Shown here: positions 7,071 through 9,306 of the stretch, one piece after another
Layout: each line of letters opens with the position of its first letter
Numbering within the stretch: position 1 is the stretch's first letter
The notes under the pieces: model-generated
The model's input: only the letters and a program-made list of their open reading frames with translations
Told to the model about the DNA's origin: nothing
The model's database searches: none
Program-made: the position numbers and the translations under genes
Source of the DNA: UQRS01 sp050946935
GTDB taxonomy: Bacteria > Bacillota > Clostridia > Oscillospirales > Acutalibacteraceae
Direction: 5' to 3'
DNA length: 9,306 bases
Assembly: GCA_050946935.1 (NCBI GenBank)
Contig: JBMNVR010000025.1
Location: forward strand, 1 to 9,306

Positions 7071-7733
7071 ATGGATGAAAATAAAAAGGATCTGACGCCG
7101 GACGAGGATTACGCCGCGCCTCCGACCCCTCAGGGGGGAGAATGCCCCGCGGCCGTACCGGAGACATTGGTGCAGCCGGTTGCTCCCGCGCCGTCGATGC
7201 AGCCGTCCGTCCCCGCAGAGGAGGTGCATACGCCGCCTCCTCCGTCCGTACCGCCCGTCTTTCCGGCGCAACCGATGCAGGGACCGCTGGTTCCTCCGGC
7301 TAATCCGCAGACCGCTTTCGCGCCTCCCGCGCAGACGGTGCAGGGGGGATATCCGGGCTATCCGCCGGTGTATGCGTCTCCTCGGCCGGCGCAGAAGAAG
7401 GTTGATGGTCTCGCCGTCGCCGCGCTGGTTTTTGGTATTTGTGGAATTGTCTTTTCCTTTTGCTGTATCGGCGCGCCCTTTGGTATTGCGGCGGTCATTC
7501 TGGGCATTGTCGCACTGGCGAAAAAGACGCCGTCCGGCGGCATGTCGGTTGCGGGTATTATTATGGGCGGGGTCTCTATCCTATTGTCCATCGTGATGAT
7601 CCTGTATGCCGTTTTGTACGCGCCGTCTTTCCTCCGCTCGGTCGAGACGGAGCTGGATCACCTGGATGATTATTACAGCGATTATTTTGATGATTCCAGC
7701 CGGTCGAACGGTTACGATTATTATCGGTATTAG
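7071..7733 (+). CDS. DUF4190-type membrane protein with proline-rich N-terminus
   Basis: A 220-residue predicted membrane protein. Residues 1-110 are disordered and rich in Pro, Ala, Val and Gln, with PPPP runs and a YPGYPP segment. Next come hydrophobic segments at about 113-131, 133-150 and 158-183. The pattern VAALVFGICGIVFSF, then ILGIVALAKK, then SVAGIIMGGVSILLSIV is characteristic of the DUF4190 family (small, glycine-rich membrane domains of unknown function). The C-terminal tail (about 185-220) is acidic and strikingly tyrosine-rich: seven Tyr in the last 20 residues. The start is fixed by a strong ribosome site. The gene has its own promoter and converges on the DUF2752 gene. No enzymatic motif is visible; a scaffold or stress-related membrane role would be speculation. 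Confidence 0.85.
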   Translation: MDENKKDLTPDEDYAAPPTPQGGECPAAVPETLVQPVAPAPSMQPSVPAEEVHTPPPPSVPPVFPAQPMQGPLVPPANPQTAFAPPAQTVQGGYPGYPPVYASPRPAQKKVDGLAVAALVFGICGIVFSFCCIGAPFGIAAVILGIVALAKKTPSGGMSVAGIIMGGVSILLSIVMILYAVLYAPSFLRSVETELDHLDDYYSDYFDDSSRSNGYDYYRY

Positions 7734-7761
7734 GATTTTTAAAAAACGTATAGAATCAACA

Positions 7762-7792
7762 AAGACCGTCGTTTTTGAAAAACGGCGGTCTT
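7762..7792. terminator. Bidirectional terminator between convergent genes
   Basis: A long inverted repeat: the arm at 7762-7776 (starting AAGACCGTCG) pairs with the arm at 7778-7792 (ending CGGCGGTCTT), with one G-U pair and a very small loop. The central T and A runs can melt to widen the loop. It lies 28 bases past the DUF4190-type stop and 13 bases past the DUF2752 stop, so it can end both convergent transcripts. Its flanking U-tracts are modest. Confidence 0.75.
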
Positions 7793-7805
7793 GCTGTATC
7801 GTGTT

Positions 7806-8228
7806 TCAGTAGAATAGGGAACGGTACCAGTCGGCATTGCGCAGAAAGAAAAAGAGAAAGGTCGTTATGGCCAGCCCGATACAAAAGAACAGATATCCCC
7901 GGCTTTGAAAGGGCGGATGATATACGCCGAAAAAGGCGTTTTTGGCAAACCAGAGAGACCACACCCCTCCCATCGCGAGCAGGCAAGTGATCAGGGGATT
8001 ATACCAAAACGCTGTCGCAAAATCCAGACGCAGCATGGCGGAAAGAGCCCGCGTTCCTCCACAGCCCGGACAGTTCAGTCCGGTGACCCGGTGAAACAGG
8101 CAGGGGGGCGCGATCCGCTCCGGCCGGAGGAGGCCGGAAAGCGAGCAAAATCCCAGAATAAGCAACAGGCCGACCGCGGCCAGTACCAGAATCCGATTTC
8201 CCTTGCGGGTTGATAACAGACCGCGCAC
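7806..8228 (-). CDS. DUF2752 family membrane protein
   Basis: A small integral membrane protein of 140 residues from the GTG at 8228. It holds the DUF2752 signature CPGCGGTRA at residues 53-61, in the context CLFHRVTGLNCPGCGGTRA, and three hydrophobic segments at about 12-33, 74-97 and 112-130. The function of this family is not established; the conserved cysteines suggest a metal-binding or redox-active site at the membrane face. Start choice: a GTG at 8246 opens the frame but has no ribosome site before it. GGGAGG lies inside that extension, 6 bases before the GTG at 8228, so the shorter form is preferred. It lies downstream of the sleB-like gene on the same strand with a 65-base gap and has its own candidate promoter. 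Confidence 0.87.
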   Translation of the reverse strand: MRGLLSTRKGNRILVLAAVGLLLILGFCSLSGLLRPERIAPPCLFHRVTGLNCPGCGGTRALSAMLRLDFATAFWYNPLITCLLAMGGVWSLWFAKNAFFGVYHPPFQSRGYLFFCIGLAITTFLFFFLRNADWYRSLFY

Positions 8229-8263
8229 GCCGCTCCTCCCTTTCACAAGTATATTATATATAC

Positions 8264-8292
8264 ATTATAGAAGGCACAGCGGAAAAAGTAAA
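8264..8292 (-). promoter_or_regulatory. Candidate promoter for the DUF2752 gene
   Basis: On the minus strand TTTACT (8292-8287), a 17-base spacer and a perfect TATAAT (8269-8264) lie in the gap after the sleB-like stop. Transcription would start near 8257, just ahead of the ribosome site at 8229-8243. A second TATAAT occurs at 8258-8253, within an AT-rich run. The -35 matches consensus at four of six positions. Confidence 0.55.
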
Positions 8293-8293
8293 G

Positions 8294-8968
8294 TTATTTG
8301 CAGAATGTATGCTTGCCGATGGTTTTGATCACCGGGCGGCTCCATATCCAGCTTGAAGTAGCGGTGGCCGGATTGAAGTAATAAATTGCGCCTCCGCTCG
8401 GATCGACGCCGTTCAGAGCGTCGGTTGCGGCTTTATAGGCGCTGTCGGCTACGGCGACATTGAACTGCCCGTCGTCCAGACAACTGAAAGCACCCTTCTG
8501 ATACACGACGCCGGCCAGCGTGTCGGGAAAGGAGGGGTGCTCGATCCGGTTGAGCACAACGGCGCCTACGGCAACCTGACCGCTGTACGGCTCGCCCCTT
8601 GCCTCAGCCGAGATGATGCGGGCCAGCAGATTATAATCTGAGGAGGAATAGCCGCCGGTCGATCCGGAGGAGGAATTGATGCCCAGTGCGGCCAGAGTCT
8701 TTTTTCCGGCGATACCGTCGACCGCCAGGCCGTTTTTGCGCTGGAAGTATTCGACGCCGGCCTTGGTCTTGGTGCCGAAAATGCCGTCTACCTTCCCGTT
8801 CATATAGCCCCAATTGATGAGGCGGGTCTGAATTTCACGCACTTCGGAACCTCGGGAGCCCATTTTGGACAGGGCAGAAACCTCATCCATCCCCAAAGTA
8901 ATGCCGAACATCAGGACAAAAGAGAGTACGGCGGACAGCAGCATCTTGAAAACTCGGAATTTTTTCAA
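8294..8968 (-). CDS. sleB: SleB-like spore cortex-lytic / cell wall hydrolase
   Basis: An exported peptidoglycan hydrolase of 224 residues. A signal peptide occupies residues 1-32 (Lys/Arg-rich start, hydrophobic core, VSA before LSKMG). A peptidoglycan-binding type 1 domain spans about 36-97, with the WGYMNGKVDGIFGTKTK pattern. After a Ser/Gly linker the Hydrolase_2 (SleB) domain spans about 112-224 with LLARIISAEARGEPYSGQVAVGAVVLNR. Glu122 in SAEARGEP is the expected catalytic acid, by analogy with SleB lytic transglycosylases that cleave muramic-lactam cortex during germination. The length is slightly short for SleB but complete. The start is a TTG, supported by AAGGATGTGA upstream, a one-mismatch match to the anti-16S sequence; no ATG or GTG fits better. 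The partner gene ypeB, often adjacent in Bacillus, is absent here. A vegetative cell-wall hydrolase is the alternative. Confidence 0.88.
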   Translation of the reverse strand: MKKFRVFKMLLSAVLSFVLMFGITLGMDEVSALSKMGSRGSEVREIQTRLINWGYMNGKVDGIFGTKTKAGVEYFQRKNGLAVDGIAGKKTLAALGINSSSGSTGGYSSSDYNLLARIISAEARGEPYSGQVAVGAVVLNRIEHPSFPDTLAGVVYQKGAFSCLDDGQFNVAVADSAYKAATDALNGVDPSGGAIYYFNPATATSSWIWSRPVIKTIGKHTFCK

Positions 8969-9010
8969 ACGATCACATCCTTTTTCTGATTGCGCGTAGC
9001 AGTATATTCC

Positions 9011-9040
9011 AATTGTGTCCGGGAAAGCTGTGCATTATTC
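9011..9040 (-). promoter_or_regulatory. Candidate sigma-G-like promoter upstream of the sleB-like gene
   Basis: On the minus strand GAATA (9040-9036), exactly 18 bases, then CACAATT (9017-9011). Forespore sigma-G promoters follow roughly GNATR, 18 bases, CATNNTA. The -35 matches fully; the -10 matches only in part (CA and the sixth-position T). I found no good sigma-A promoter here: a TATACT lies nearer the gene but has no -35. Forespore expression is what sleB genes in Bacillus show. Confidence 0.35.
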
Positions 9041-9087
9041 GCAAACGGATGTGGACAAGCGAAGATTAATTTTAGTGGAAACGTCAT

Positions 9088-9145
9088 TTTACGAAAACCG
9101 GAAAAAAAGTAGTTGACAGGAGGGGAGGGGATGTGTTAATATAAT
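9088..9145 (+). promoter_or_regulatory. Strong rightward promoter, probably for an rRNA operon
   Basis: A perfect TTGACA (9113-9118) is followed after 18 bases by TAATAT (9137-9142) carrying an extended TG one base before it. A TATAAT at 9140-9145 is the other reading, but at a 21-base spacing. The 25 bases upstream are A-rich (GAAAA, GAAAAAAAG), like an UP element. This combination is typical of stable-RNA promoters. Start of transcription is expected near 9150. Confidence 0.65.
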
Positions 9146-9149
9146 CGAG

Positions 9150-9306
9150 CGCCCTGAGGGGGAGCCGGTGCGGGGAACTGAGAAGGCGAGCGGCTCAGGG
9201 AAGTGCAAAGGACCTTGAAAATTAAACAACGAGTAAGAGAAACGACCCTTAAGATTCCTTTGACGACGGAAGGGGAAGCAGCACGGGAGACCGTGGGGCA
9301 AACCCG
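9150..9306 (+). ncRNA. Probable rRNA operon leader, running off the window
   Basis: The transcript has no credible coding frame but is rich in structure. CGGCTC (9191-9196) and AGGG (9197-9200) can pair with GAGCCG (9162-9167) and CCCT (9152-9155). A GACCTTGAAAATTAAACAAC element (9211-9230) resembles the boxA-type sequence of Firmicute rRNA leaders and spacers. CACGG (9282-9286) and CCGTG (9291-9295) form a stem with a GAGA tetraloop. The end of a 16S gene is not seen to the left, so this should be a leader before 16S (or an unlinked 23S), not a 16S-23S spacer. The mature rRNA begins outside the window, so the identification is inferred. Confidence 0.5.

Noticed and set aside
9089..9301. 70-codon minus-strand frame across the right-end leader
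   Set aside because: Antisense to the promoter and structured leader, no ribosome site or domain, and it overlaps the probable rRNA leader.
1..9306. CRISPR array, insertion sequence, phage or defence genes
   Set aside because: No regularly spaced direct repeats, transposase, integrase, terminal inverted repeats or defence-type domains are visible on either strand.

Overview
The window looks like a chromosomal piece of an anaerobic, endospore-forming Firmicute of the Clostridia, most plausibly a Ruminococcaceae/Oscillospiraceae-type gut or rumen fibre degrader. Three things point there: a SleB-type spore cortex hydrolase, a secreted multidomain glycosidase ending in a type I dockerin, and Firmicute-style strong Shine-Dalgarno sites. 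This is inferred from gene content; no marker gene is complete enough to name a genus.

Left part (1-5801): a short non-coding end holds three TTT-loop hairpins, the last a strong rho-independent terminator. Next comes one very large minus-strand gene of about 1,883 codons. It encodes a secreted glycoside hydrolase family 2 (GH2) type enzyme with three tandem F5/8-type C (discoidin/CBM32-like) modules in front, a fourth behind, helical spacers, and a C-terminal dockerin. It is probably exported and docked on a cohesin scaffold to act on a complex glycan. The substrate cannot be read from the sequence.

Centre (5802-6878): the hydrolase gene diverges from an AraC-family regulator with its own near-consensus promoter. 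This is the usual layout for a substrate-responsive local activator and its target. The regulator gene is clearly more AT-rich than its neighbours.

Right part (6879-9306): a plus-strand DUF4190-type membrane protein with a proline-rich N-terminus converges on a minus-strand DUF2752 membrane protein, and they share a bidirectional terminator. Upstream of DUF2752 on the same strand is a sleB-like gene, with a possible sigma-G promoter. The last 190 bases run rightward from a TTGACA promoter with an A-rich upstream stretch into a structured, boxA-like leader. This is probably the start of an rRNA operon whose 16S lies beyond the window.

I do not see a clear, previously undescribed system. The points most worth a second look are the near-duplicated ribosome-binding-site/start module of the giant glycosidase, its domain architecture with an irregular second dockerin loop, the operator-like repeats between it and the AraC gene, and the structured leader at the right end.
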